Part shown: positions 1 to 8,043 of the stretch, one piece after another
Layout of the letters: each line of letters starts with the position of its first letter
Position numbering within the stretch: the first letter of the stretch is position 1
Assembly: GCF_002931055.1 (NCBI RefSeq)
Contig: NZ_PSXX01000003.1
Span: 62,001 to 126,000, forward strand
Reading direction: 5' to 3'
From: Pseudoclavibacter sp. AY1H1
Lineage (GTDB): Bacteria > Actinomycetota > Actinomycetes > Actinomycetales > Microbacteriaceae
Length of the DNA: 64,000 nucleotides
Notes under the pieces: model-generated
Databases searched by the model: none
What the model was told of the DNA's origin: nothing
Seen by the model: the letters and a program-made list of their open reading frames with translations, nothing else
Program-made: the position numbers and the translations under genes

Positions 1-2163
1 GCCGTAGCGATCCATGAGGTGCTCGTGCTTGAACGTGTCACCGTCGACACCCGTGCGCGAGATCTCCACCGTGATCCGGCTCGGGTCGACGACGAACTCG
101 TCTTCCTCCCACGCCTGCCACATCGTCGAGAACCCGTCTCGGTGGGGCATGGGTCTCGTGCTGGCTCGATTCTCGGCCGGGATCAGGTCGTGGCCGGACA
201 GCACACGGAAGGTGCGGCGCAGCAGCGGGTGACGCGCGATGGCCTGCGCGATGCTCGTCGCCAGATCCAGCTGACGCTGGACGAGCTCGAACCCCTCCAG
301 CTCCACCTGGCGTCGCCCGAGGTCGAGCGAGGCGAGGATCTGATAGTTCGGCGACGTCGAGGTGTGCGTCATGTACGCCTCGTGGAACGGCTCCTCCGCC
401 TCTCGGTACCAGTCCTTGTCGTAGACGTGGATCATCGAGCCCTGACGCAGCGCGGTGAGGGTCTTGTGGGTCGACTGCGTCGCGTAGACCCGGATCCGTG
501 CATCCGGGGAAGGCAGGAGCCGCTCGGCGAGCCACACCTCGTCGGCGGCAGGCTCGCCCGTCTCGGGGTCGAAGAGGCGTGCCTGCTGCTCCGCGTAGGC
601 CGCGGCGTGCGAGATCGTCCCCAGGCGTTCCTCGAGGTGCTTCGCGGCCGCCATGGCCGTGCGGCGGCGTGTGATGGGGTGGAACGCGGCGAACGCGAAC
701 CAGGCTTCGTCCCAGAGGAACACGAGGTCCGGCTTGATGGCGAGGCACTCCGCCATGACCCGCTCCGGGTCGTAGACGATGCCGTCGAAGGTGCAGTTCG
801 TGAGCGTCACGAGGCGCACCTCGTCGAGGCGCCCCGCTGCGCGGTAGTCGAGCAGGAGCTGCTTGATGCGGTCGAGCGGCACCGCCCCGTAGAAGGCGAA
901 CTCGTTGAGCGGGTAGGCCTCGAGGTAGGCCGTTCGAGCACCGGTGAGCATGAGCGCGTGGTGGTGCGACTTGTGGCAGTTGCGATCGACGAGCACGATG
1001 TCGCCGGGAGAGACGAGCGCCTGGTGCACGATCTTGTTGGCCGTGGAGGTGCCGTTCGTGACGAAGAAGGTGTGCTTCGCCCCGAAGGCTCGGGCCGCGA
1101 GCTCCTGCGACTTCTTGATCGCTCCGACCGGGGCGAGCAGCGAGTCGAGGCCGCCCGAGGTGGCGCTCGTCTCGGCGAGCAGGAGGTTGAGGCCGTAGAA
1201 GTCGACGAGGTCCGTGATCCACTTCGACGTCACGACCGACCCGCCGCGCGAGATCGGCAGGGCGTGGAACACACCGGCCGGGCGCCTGGCGTGCTCCTGG
1301 ATCGCCGTGAAGAACGGGGTGTCGTAGAGGTGGGAGACCCGCCGCAGCAGCGACAGGTGCAGCTCGAGCTGGTCCTCGCGCAGGAACACGCGGCGGAAGC
1401 GTCTCGTGAGCACGCCGGCGAGGTCTTCGATGTGCGCGCCCGCGACGAGGTACAGGTCGAGCTCGGGCCGGAGGGTGTTGAGCGTGTCGGCGAGCCCGAG
1501 CACGCGCTGCACCGAGGCGAGGCTCGAGCGCGACGTCGCCGTGGTCCCCGCCGAGTCGACGTGGGCCAGGTCGATGGTCTCGCGCATGTCTCGGCTGAGG
1601 CGCTGCTGGCTGCGGTCGCTGAAGCCGGGGCGGATGATGACGGCGAGGATGTTCGGGTTCGTGAGCACGGCCGCGACGGCGTCGTCCGCGGACGGCACGA
1701 TCACGTAGTCGTACACGAACGCATCCGCGGCGCTGCGGAGCTTGAGGATGTCGGCGCGCAGCGCGTCCCGGTCGGCGGTGGTCGTCTCGTCGACGAGCAG
1801 CACCTCGAAGCGAGGACGCGGGTCGGCGTCGTCCTGCAGCTCCGCACGCTCCGCCTCGTCGAGGCGGTCCTCGCGATGGTCGGCAGGGATGCTCGTGCCC
1901 CGCAGCCGACTCACGACCCGGCCGATGCGCTCGAGGGCCGTCGAGTACTCGCCCTTGTCGAGCGACTCGCGGATCTCTGCGACGTAGCGCTGCCCGAAGC
2001 CCGCCCAGTACAGCTCGAGCGTCTCGAGCGCGCGGAGGTTTCGCGAGATCTCGCCGTCTGCATCCAGGATGCTCGACGTCTCGTGCCCCGACTCGAGCCG
2101 CTTGATCGCGAAGCGAAGGTACTCCCACGCGTCGCTGCGCAGGCGCCAGGTGCTGGTCGGCAT
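1..2163 (-). CDS. Orn/Lys/Arg decarboxylase-family PLP enzyme (3' end outside window)
   Basis: The minus-strand frame is open from an ATG at 2163 to the window edge (721 codons seen, no stop). Residues about 1-150 look like the N-terminal wing domain of basic amino acid decarboxylases. A fold-type I PLP domain follows, with HKSHHH around residue 394 and STHKTLTAL, in which Lys567 is the expected Schiff-base lysine. The family decarboxylates lysine, ornithine or arginine to diamines or agmatine; the substrate cannot be read here. GGAG lies about 12 nt before the ATG. The family is usually about 710-780 residues, so only a short tail is missing. Large plus-strand ORFs over this stretch are shadows. 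Confidence 0.88.
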   Translation of the reverse strand, partial: MPTSTWRLRSDAWEYLRFAIKRLESGHETSSILDADGEISRNLRALETLELYWAGFGQRYVAEIRESLDKGEYSTALERIGRVVSRLRGTSIPADHREDRLDEAERAELQDDADPRPRFEVLLVDETTTADRDALRADILKLRSAADAFVYDYVIVPSADDAVAAVLTNPNILAVIIRPGFSDRSQQRLSRDMRETIDLAHVDSAGTTATSRSSLASVQRVLGLADTLNTLRPELDLYLVAGAHIEDLAGVLTRRFRRVFLREDQLELHLSLLRRVSHLYDTPFFTAIQEHARRPAGVFHALPISRGGSVVTSKWITDLVDFYGLNLLLAETSATSGGLDSLLAPVGAIKKSQELAARAFGAKHTFFVTNGTSTANKIVHQALVSPGDIVLVDRNCHKSHHHALMLTGARTAYLEAYPLNEFAFYGAVPLDRIKQLLLDYRAAGRLDEVRLVTLTNCTFDGIVYDPERVMAECLAIKPDLVFLWDEAWFAFAAFHPITRRRTAMAAAKHLEERLGTISHAAAYAEQQARLFDPETGEPAADEVWLAERLLPSPDARIRVYATQSTHKTLTALRQGSMIHVYDKDWYREAEEPFHEAYMTHTSTSPNYQILASLDLGRRQVELEGFELVQRQLDLATSIAQAIARHPLLRRTFRVLSGHDLIPAENRASTRPMPHRDGFSTMWQAWEEDEFVVDPSRITVEISRTGVDGDTFKHEHLMDRYG

Positions 2164-2327
2164 GCCCGGATCTCGCTCCAGGCTGTGACCGGAGGCGCGA
2201 CGATCAGCGTCGATCGCGGTGTTGGCGGAATCGTGGAGACCTGCGGCATCGAAGCTCGTCACGTTCGCCATTCTTCCAGAGCACCGGACGCTTCTCGGCC
2301 ACGCGACGAATTGCGACCGAACCGTGC

Positions 2328-2912
2328 CTAGGGCGCCAGGTAGCGGCGGATCAGGTCATGCAGCTCGTCAGCTGCGCCCGATGCGTCGAAGGTCGTGTCC
2401 TCGACGCTGCGCGTCAGGACCCCGTCGGCGATCACCCCGACCCACAGGGCGAGCCGGTCGCTGGTGATATCCGAGCGCCACAGCCGCTCGCGCTGCCCCG
2501 CCGTGATGATCGCCTCGAGCGCGCCCTGCTGCCCCGACGCGACTTCCTCGAGCAGCTGCTCGACGCGCTCGTCGCTCGGTGCTGCACTCAGGCCGGCGAC
2601 GAAGCCGGCGAGGTGCGGATCGCTCGCCTCCTCGAGCAGCAGGTCGAGCCAGGCGAGCAGCGCACCTCGCGGATCGTCCGGGGCGCGTTCCGCGAGCGCT
2701 GCGAACCGGGTGCGCGACTGCGCTGCATCCGCCTCGAGGATGCCGACCAGAAGGTGCAGCTTCGTCGGGAAGTGATGGAAGAAGGTCCCGGACGAGACAC
2801 CGGAGCGTGCGCAGATCCGTGCCGTCGTCGCCCCCGCGTAGCCGAGCTCGGCGATGAGCTGAGAGCCGGCCTCGATGATCGCCGTGCGCGTTCCTCCGGT
2901 GCGTGCCGCCAT
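2328..2912 (-). CDS. TetR/AcrR-family transcriptional regulator
   Basis: 194-residue one-domain regulator. Residues about 5-50 form the TetR helix-turn-helix (ATTARICARSGVSSGTFFHHF); the rest is a helical ligand-binding domain ending in LHDLIRRYLAP. I start it at the ATG at 2912 because GGGAGG lies 6-7 nt upstream; the frame extends further to 2957 but that part has no RBS and would run into the operator. It is divergent from the CPBP protease gene at 2980, with a perfect inverted repeat between them, so it probably represses that gene and perhaps itself. The ligand is unknown. Confidence 0.9.
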   Translation of the reverse strand: MAARTGGTRTAIIEAGSQLIAELGYAGATTARICARSGVSSGTFFHHFPTKLHLLVGILEADAAQSRTRFAALAERAPDDPRGALLAWLDLLLEEASDPHLAGFVAGLSAAPSDERVEQLLEEVASGQQGALEAIITAGQRERLWRSDITSDRLALWVGVIADGVLTRSVEDTTFDASGAADELHDLIRRYLAP

Positions 2913-2956
2913 CCGCTGCCTCCCGCCACCTTCTCGAAACCGATGTAGAGCGTTCA

Positions 2957-2978
2957 CTCTAGAGTGTTTACTCTAGAG
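2957..2978. promoter_or_regulatory. TetR-type operator between divergent genes
   Basis: Perfect 9-bp inverted repeat CTCTAGAGT / ACTCTAGAG separated by GTTT. It covers the likely -10 (TACTCT, 2969-2974) of the plus-strand protease gene and ends one base before that gene's ATG at 2980, so a bound repressor would block transcription. Size and symmetry fit a TetR dimer site; binding is inferred. Confidence 0.75.
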
Positions 2979-2979
2979 C

Positions 2980-3702
2980 ATGAGCGAAACGACGGAGGAG
3001 CGAATCGACAGGCACGCCGCGCGCGGCGGCATCGGCACGCCGACGTTCGAGCCGCGGACGCGTGACGGCTGGATCTTCCTCGCGGGGCTCCTGCTGTTCT
3101 GGGTCGTCTACAACGGCCCGCCGGTTCCGGAACTGGCAGGCATCGACCTCCGACTGGGTATGGCGGGACCCGCGTCGAGCAACGCCTGGAAATGGCTCGG
3201 GGCGCTCCTCCTGATCGCACTCGTGCTCTGGGGCGAGCGTCGGGGGCTTGCCTCGCTGCTCATCACGAAGCCCACCAGCAAGGACATCGAGTGGGCCTTC
3301 TACGCCTTCGGGGGCGTCATGGCGTGGTCCTGGATCGCCAGCCTCGTGGCCCCGCAGGAGGAGAACAGCGGTGTCGCCACGATCACGAGCATGAGCATCG
3401 CCGGGGTCCTGCTGCTCATCGTCACCGCCGCCGTCACGGAGGAGGTGGCCTTCCGCGGCTACCTGCAGGAGCGCCTCGGATCGCTCCTGCACTCGCGGTG
3501 GATCGGCGCGGCGGTGAGCCTCGTGATCTTCATCGCGCCCCACGTGGTGTTCTTCGGGCCGAGCTGGCTGTTCCATCAGCTCGTCGGCACCCTGGCGCTC
3601 GTCGCGTTCACCCTCATCCGTCGCAACCTCGTCGCGACGATGCTCCTCCACTTCCTGATCAACGCGCCGATCCTCATCCCAACCGTGCTGGCGAAGCTCT
3701 GA
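2980..3702 (+). CDS. CPBP-family intramembrane metalloprotease
   Basis: 240-residue polytopic membrane protein of the CPBP (CAAX protease and bacteriocin-processing, Abi) family. The family motifs are present: EEVAFR (Glu154, Glu155, Arg159), His188 in APHVVF and His224 in LLHFLIN, which together form the predicted metal site. About 6-7 hydrophobic segments follow a charged 25-residue N-terminus. The ATG lies 5 nt after a TACTCT -10 box with no RBS, so the mRNA is probably leaderless, and the operator abuts the start codon. Substrates in actinobacteria are mostly unknown; roles in signal-peptide processing or stress are only guesses. Confidence 0.85.
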   Translation: MSETTEERIDRHAARGGIGTPTFEPRTRDGWIFLAGLLLFWVVYNGPPVPELAGIDLRLGMAGPASSNAWKWLGALLLIALVLWGERRGLASLLITKPTSKDIEWAFYAFGGVMAWSWIASLVAPQEENSGVATITSMSIAGVLLLIVTAAVTEEVAFRGYLQERLGSLLHSRWIGAAVSLVIFIAPHVVFFGPSWLFHQLVGTLALVAFTLIRRNLVATMLLHFLINAPILIPTVLAKL

Positions 3703-3726
3703 GACCCCAGCCGACGGCACGGCGAG

Positions 3727-4893
3727 CTAGCCCTGCTGCCTCTGCGAGGCCAACCACGTGTGGTTGACGATGGCCCGACTCACCGCCTCGCGATAGGCGG
3801 CACCCTCCGGACCTCGCCGGAGATCACGGGAGAAGTAGGGCGAGGTCTCACGGTGGGGCGACCCGTTGTGGATTCGCTCTGCGAGCTCACTGAGGTACGT
3901 GCGGCCCGCGAGGCGGTACTGCTCGAGCTCGTCCTCATCGAGGCAGATCAGGGCGGAGTCGTCGACCATGTTCGTCACCACGTACCTCGCGTCGAGGTAC
4001 AGCCGCTCGCCTTGCGCGACGAGGAACCAGCGCCCGGGCTCGTGGTCGACGTAGCGCATGGCGTCTCGTTCTTCCGCGATGCGTGCCGCGTCGCCCCACT
4101 GCTCGACCGGCGGGATCGCGCCGAGACGGTGCCGCCGCGCCTGGTCAAGCGCGAGGTGGCTCACGACCGGGGTGCCGCCACGAACGAGCGTGACGCACAG
4201 GATGCGGCGGCACGCGAGGCAGGTCAGCTGGCTCTCGACCCGCTCCATGAGGCCGGAGGCGTGGAGGGGGCGAAGATCCGACAGGCGCACCCAGCTGGTG
4301 CTCTCCTGGAGGAGGCCGGCCGCGAGCGCCTCCGCGATCGCGTCGATGGTGCGCTCGAGGTCACAGGCGCCGGCCCGGTCGCGCACGATGAGGCCGCTGC
4401 AGCTGGGGCAGAGATCGTCTTCAGGGCGGACGACGAGGCCCGGCTGCTCGAGTGTGAAGACGAGCGCAACGAGGTTGCCTGGGTCATTCCAGCCGCGGCG
4501 GTCGCGGAATTCCGCCCGCGCGTATCCGTCGTCGAGCTCGAAGTAGGGGGTGCCGAGCCCGGCGAAGCGGCGGCGTCCGGCGATGACCTTCTTGAGGTCG
4601 TCGAGCGTCGCCGCGTTGTGGGCGCCCTCGAGCCACTCGGACAGGTCGATCGCCGATGGCGAGTGGGCGGTGGGCACCGTGTGCAGGATCACGGCGACAA
4701 GCGCGTCGTCCTGCAGGATCAGCTCCCCACCAGAGGCAAACCGCAGCCGCCGTGACCGCACGGCCGGCTCCCCCACCAGCACCTCGGACACCCAGACAGG
4801 AGGGGCCCCGAACGCCTCGACCAGCGACCGGACCGGCCCATCGCGTTCGGAGAGCGTGAGCGCGTCCAAGATCATCCGCAGTCGAGAGGGCAT
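3727..4893 (-). CDS. Hypothetical protein with two CxxC pairs
   Basis: 388 residues, family not recognised. Cys162/Cys165 (LCPSCSG) and Cys225/Cys228 (LTCLACRR) could form one split zinc site. No signal peptide or membrane segment is visible, and the C-terminal third is rich in charged and aromatic residues. The ATG at 4893 is preferred because CACGAT, a plausible -10, ends 5 nt upstream; an in-frame ATG also occurs at 4875. The longer frame to 5115 overlaps the SGNH gene and has non-coding character there. It is on the same strand as the SGNH hydrolase, 43 nt downstream of it, so co-transcription is possible. Confidence 0.7.
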   Translation of the reverse strand: MPSRLRMILDALTLSERDGPVRSLVEAFGAPPVWVSEVLVGEPAVRSRRLRFASGGELILQDDALVAVILHTVPTAHSPSAIDLSEWLEGAHNAATLDDLKKVIAGRRRFAGLGTPYFELDDGYARAEFRDRRGWNDPGNLVALVFTLEQPGLVVRPEDDLCPSCSGLIVRDRAGACDLERTIDAIAEALAAGLLQESTSWVRLSDLRPLHASGLMERVESQLTCLACRRILCVTLVRGGTPVVSHLALDQARRHRLGAIPPVEQWGDAARIAEERDAMRYVDHEPGRWFLVAQGERLYLDARYVVTNMVDDSALICLDEDELEQYRLAGRTYLSELAERIHNGSPHRETSPYFSRDLRRGPEGAAYREAVSRAIVNHTWLASQRQQG

Positions 4894-4936
4894 GCTCCAT
4901 CGTGCCAGGCGCGCCTCGGAGACGCGCCTGCTGCGC

Positions 4937-6094
4937 TCAGGACGACGGCCGGAACGGACCGGAGGGTGAGAACGCGTATGCCGCGAAGCGCTCGCCCATG
5001 AGCTGGTGGGCTTCGGGCCCAGGGTGCAGGTCGTCGGGAAGCGGCAGCAGCTCCGCATCCGCTTCGCCGTAGAGCTCGGTGCCCTCGAGGAAGTACAGCT
5101 TCGGGTCGGCAGCACGGCGTTCGGCGAGCGAGGCGAGCTCGCGCCTGATCACGCTGAGGGTGAGGCGCCCCTGCGACTCATCCCCCGGGGTGCCCGTGGC
5201 CAGGAACTTCACGCGTCCGACCCTGAGCGATTCCGGGTCGAGCGCGCCGGGGCCCGGCGTGTGCTCGTGGATGCCGCAGAAGACCGGCGAGATGAGCACG
5301 ATCGGGGTGTCTGGATGCCCGTCCCGGATCGTATCGAGGAAGCCGTGGACGGCGGGCACGAACGCCCGGATGCGCATCGCGTCGACGTTCACGACGTTGA
5401 TGCCGAGTTTCACACTGATGAAGTCCGCGGGCGTGTCCCGCAGGACGCGGGCGAGGAACGGGTCGACCATCGCGCTGCCGCCGAGCCCGAGGTTCAGGAG
5501 CTCGACGCCAGCTCGGCGGGCCGCGACGGCCGGCCAGATGTCGCTCGGGGCGGACGCATTCGAACCGTGGCTGATGGAGCTGCCGTGGTGCAGCCACACC
5601 GGGCCCGCCGACGTGACCGGCTCAAGCGGTGCGTCCGAGCGCAGCTCGACCAGCTCGACCGACTCGTTGTGCGGAAGCCAGAACTCGACTCGCTTCACCT
5701 CGCCCGCCGCGAGCCCCGAGATCGTCGTCGTGTGCGTCGCGCCCGCGTGGAACGACGTCGCCCCGGTCTGCAGGTCGACCTCGACGGCGTCGCCACCCGT
5801 CAGCTCGTCGCTGACGAGCCGCGTGCCGTCGACGAAGACATCGACGCGCCCGCGAGGACGTTCGATGCCGGCGTAGGCGGATCTCGTGGGGTGCAGCTCG
5901 AGCGCGATGCTCGCGGCTGCCGTATCGAAGACCACGCGAACACCCGAGGGCTGAGCCTCCACCAGGAGCAGCTGCGGATCCGGGAACTGCGACCGGACTG
6001 CCTCGGGCAGCCGGTGGGGCCGAAAGCCCCGGTCGGTCTGCTCGAGTTCCGCGGCGCCGCGCACGAGCTGGGGAGAGAGCTGGGTGACGTTCAC
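4937..6094 (-). CDS. SGNH/GDSL-type hydrolase with N-terminal beta domain
   Basis: 385 residues. An N-terminal beta-rich region (about 30-160) precedes an SGNH core: block I HHGSSISHG with probable nucleophile Ser173, block II Gly near 206 (NLGLGGSAMVD), block III Asn233 (KLGINVVN) and the C-terminal Asp354-x-x-His357 (DDLHPG). Such enzymes hydrolyse esters, often acetyl groups on carbohydrates; the beta domain plus SGNH layout resembles carbohydrate esterases. No signal peptide is evident, so it is probably cytoplasmic. The start is GTG with GGAGG 8 nt upstream. The substrate is unknown. Confidence 0.82.
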   Translation of the reverse strand: MNVTQLSPQLVRGAAELEQTDRGFRPHRLPEAVRSQFPDPQLLLVEAQPSGVRVVFDTAAASIALELHPTRSAYAGIERPRGRVDVFVDGTRLVSDELTGGDAVEVDLQTGATSFHAGATHTTTISGLAAGEVKRVEFWLPHNESVELVELRSDAPLEPVTSAGPVWLHHGSSISHGSNASAPSDIWPAVAARRAGVELLNLGLGGSAMVDPFLARVLRDTPADFISVKLGINVVNVDAMRIRAFVPAVHGFLDTIRDGHPDTPIVLISPVFCGIHEHTPGPGALDPESLRVGRVKFLATGTPGDESQGRLTLSVIRRELASLAERRAADPKLYFLEGTELYGEADAELLPLPDDLHPGPEAHQLMGERFAAYAFSPSGPFRPSS

Positions 6095-6146
6095 GGGAGT
6101 GCCTCCGGAATCGAAGTCGGCCGGGCCGAGGAGCTGCGGAGAAGGG

Positions 6147-6215
6147 TGCCTGGTATTCGAACCTGCGACCGACAGGTTATGTCGGCTGCCCTTCCAAGGA
6201 GCTGTTGGCCGGAAG
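6147..6215 (-). pseudogene. Degenerate tRNA-like sequence
   Basis: Read on the minus strand this has a D-arm-like AGCTC..GGGC, a perfect anticodon-type stem CCGAC/GTCGG with a 7-nt loop, and a T-arm half GCAGGTTCGAAT. The 3' half of the T-stem does not pair and no matching acceptor stem exists. Nineteen bases (6155-6173) are identical to tRNA-Arg at 7009-7027. I read it as a decayed tRNA copy or the scar of a site-specific insertion, not a working tRNA. The rest of 6216-6433 shows no gene; it holds a T-run near 6285 and is less GC-rich than its surroundings. Confidence 0.5.
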
Positions 6216-6433
6216 AGACGCGCCCATTCTCACACTTGCACCGCTTCTGCGGGTCGCCACAGGCATCGTGCGAACGGCAGATTTTTTGTCAGACTCGGCT
6301 TGATCGCGCAAGGAGACAAACGCGAGCGAGGGCCTCCCCAGCGTCGAGAATCCAAAGAAACGCCATCGACGTCCAGCGGCGGATGAGCTTGTAATGGACA
6401 CCTTCGACAACGCCGCCCTGCCATACTTGCGAA

Positions 6434-6817
6434 ATGACCGAAGAAGCGGTTTCGATGCCAGGCCCAAGTTCCAGCCGTCGCGCGGACTCGAGCGCGCCAG
6501 CCCGGAATCCGATCGGACGCGCGGCCCTCGTGGTGGCAGTAGCGCTTGTGGTCGCTCAAACAATCGCTGCGGGTCTCACACCCTTCGTCCCCGACGCTGC
6601 CTACCAGCTGCCCTTCAACGTCGCAGAGATCTTCACGCTGCTGCGGATGCCTGTCATCGTGCTCGCCATAGTTGCAACTGTCCTCGGAGTCATTGGTTAC
6701 CTCCGGCCTGGACAGCCCCGACTGGCGGCGGCAACGGCGGCGGCACTCGGTATCGCCGCACTCCTCCCCATGCTCGCCGGTGGTGTGGGCGGAGTGCTCG
6801 TCAACTCCCTCTTCTGA
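6434..6817 (+). CDS. Small hypothetical membrane protein
   Basis: 127 residues: a Ser/Pro/Ala-rich, probably cytoplasmic, N-terminus of about 28 residues and then three hydrophobic segments (about 30-52, 70-90 and 98-122). I do not recognise the family. The ATG at 6434 lies 6 nt after CATACT, a plausible -10, suggesting a leaderless mRNA. It stands alone between the tRNA-like scar and the intact tRNA-Arg, so it may be cargo of a decayed insertion. The 178 bp after it (6818-6995) show nothing I can assign. Confidence 0.6.
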   Translation: MTEEAVSMPGPSSSRRADSSAPARNPIGRAALVVAVALVVAQTIAAGLTPFVPDAAYQLPFNVAEIFTLLRMPVIVLAIVATVLGVIGYLRPGQPRLAAATAAALGIAALLPMLAGGVGGVLVNSLF

Positions 6818-6995
6818 GAGTCCGAGCGACAACCGCACGGCCCGCCATCACGTGCGTGGGGACACCACGGCGTCAAACGGCGAGGATCGCCGCCACGGGC
6901 CCCTCGGGGGATGTGCCTGAGGAGGAAGCCCACGGCCCCGGCTACGAGCGCACCGAACGCGCTCTCCTCGGGACCGGGAGACAGGCAACAGTGAG

Positions 6996-7068
6996 TGCCC
7001 CAGGCAGGATTCGAACCTGCGACCGACGGATTAGAAGGCCGTTGCTCTATCCACTGAGCTACTGGGGC
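6996..7068 (-). tRNA. tRNA-Arg (anticodon TCT)
   Basis: 73-nt cloverleaf. The acceptor stem GCCCCAG pairs with CTGGGGC; the D-arm is AGCTCAGTGGATAGAGC; the anticodon loop CTTCTAA gives TCT; the T-arm is GCAGGTTCGAATCCTGC; the discriminator is A. CCA is not encoded. TATGCT at 7081-7086 (minus strand) is a plausible -10. Confidence 0.95.
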
Positions 7069-7147
7069 GCGATCCCAGCCAGCATAGCGGGCCACGAAAG
7101 GGTGCACTGGCCGCCACGAAACCCGGGGAATCACTACGATGTCCCTC

Positions 7148-7768
7148 ATGCCTATTGCTCAGGAACGTCTCGTCTGGATCGACTGCGAGATGACAGGCCT
7201 CGACCCGTCCATCGACGAGCTGGTCGAGGTCGCCGCTTTTGTCACCGACAGCGACCTGAAAATCCTCGACGAGGGCTTCGAGATCGTGATCTCGGCGAGC
7301 GACGCGGCCATGGCCAACATGGGCGAGTTCGTGACGCAGATGCACACCACGTCCGGGCTCATCGAGGAGATCCCCAACGGCGCCAGCCTCGAGACCGCGA
7401 CGGCGCAGCTGCTCGCCTACCTGAAGAAGCACGTCCCCGTGCCCAACACGGCGCCGCTCGCGGGCAACACCATCGGCACCGATCGCATGTTCCTCGCGAA
7501 GTACATGCCGGAGGTCGACGAGCACCTCCACTACCGCAACGTCGACGTCTCCACGCTGAAGGAGCTGTCGCGCCGCTGGTTCCCCCGCGTGTACTTCCAC
7601 TCCCCCGACAAGGACGGCGGCCACCGCGCGAAGGCCGACATTCTCGAGTCGATCCGCGAGCTCAAGTACTACCGGAAAGCAGTGCTCGTGCCCGAGCCCG
7701 GACCGACCAGCGAGGAGCTTCGAGAGGTCGCAGCAGAAGTGGTGAACGACTTCGCCCAAAATCTGTAA
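7148..7768 (+). CDS. orn: Oligoribonuclease (3'-5' exoribonuclease)
   Basis: 206-residue DEDDh exonuclease that degrades 2-5 nt RNAs, including pGpG, to mononucleotides in the cytoplasm. Motifs: IDCEMTGLD (Asp12, Glu14), GNTIGTDRMFL and a C-terminal HRAKADI with the catalytic His and Asp. Length and sequence are typical of Orn. An in-frame ATG at 7139 overlaps a TACGAT -10 box (7135-7140), whereas the ATG at 7148 lies 7 nt after it, so I start there as a leaderless message. It sits between two tRNA genes, a neat RNA-metabolism grouping. Confidence 0.95.
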   Translation: MPIAQERLVWIDCEMTGLDPSIDELVEVAAFVTDSDLKILDEGFEIVISASDAAMANMGEFVTQMHTTSGLIEEIPNGASLETATAQLLAYLKKHVPVPNTAPLAGNTIGTDRMFLAKYMPEVDEHLHYRNVDVSTLKELSRRWFPRVYFHSPDKDGGHRAKADILESIRELKYYRKAVLVPEPGPTSEELREVAAEVVNDFAQNL

Positions 7769-7817
7769 TAGACTCTCGTAGTCGCAGGCGAGCGAGAGCA
7801 CGCGTGCGACAGACATG

Positions 7818-7893
7818 GTGGGTATAGCTCAGCTGGTAGAGCGCCTGGTTGTGGTCTAGGAGGCCGCGGGTTCAAGCCCCGTTACTCACCCCA
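7818..7893 (+). tRNA. tRNA-His (anticodon GTG)
   Basis: Acceptor GTGGGTA pairs with TACTCAC; D-arm AGCTCAGCTGGTAGAGC; anticodon loop TTGTGGT gives GTG; the T-arm holds GGGTTCAAGCCCC; discriminator C; CCA is encoded (7891-7893). The base before the gene (7817) is G, the genomic source of the G-1 typical of tRNA-His. TAGACT at 7769-7774, overlapping the orn stop, is a likely -10. Confidence 0.95.
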
Positions 7894-7899
7894 TGTTGG

Positions 7900-7948
7900 A
7901 AGGCCCCGAGCCCCCTGCACTTTCCAGTGCTGGGGAACTCGGGGCCTT
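7900..7948. terminator. Nested hairpin terminator after tRNA-His
   Basis: Outer 11-bp stem AAGGCCCCGAG/CTCGGGGCCTT encloses a second stem of CCCC and GCACT pairing with AGTGC and GGGG. Very stable and symmetric, it can stop tRNA-His transcription and also the opposing EamA transcript. Confidence 0.8.
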
Positions 7949-8043
7949 CGTCGTTGGGCCGGGTCCGTACGAAGACAGTCCGGCCGCATCCACGCGGGAG
8001 ATGCAGATGCCCAGTGCCGGGAACCTGCGCCTCCTGCGTGCTT

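Noticed and set aside
19-2331. 770-residue plus-strand ORF and a 696-residue ORF in another minus frame over the left edge
   Set aside because: Arg/Val/His-rich shadows of the decarboxylase; the third minus frame, open to the window edge, gives clear PLP-enzyme motifs.
6216-6300. Possible intrinsic terminator at the T-run near 6285
   Set aside because: No stable hairpin found directly before the T-run on either strand.
5006-6394. 462-residue plus-strand ORF
   Set aside because: Shadow of the SGNH hydrolase on the minus strand; no domain motifs.
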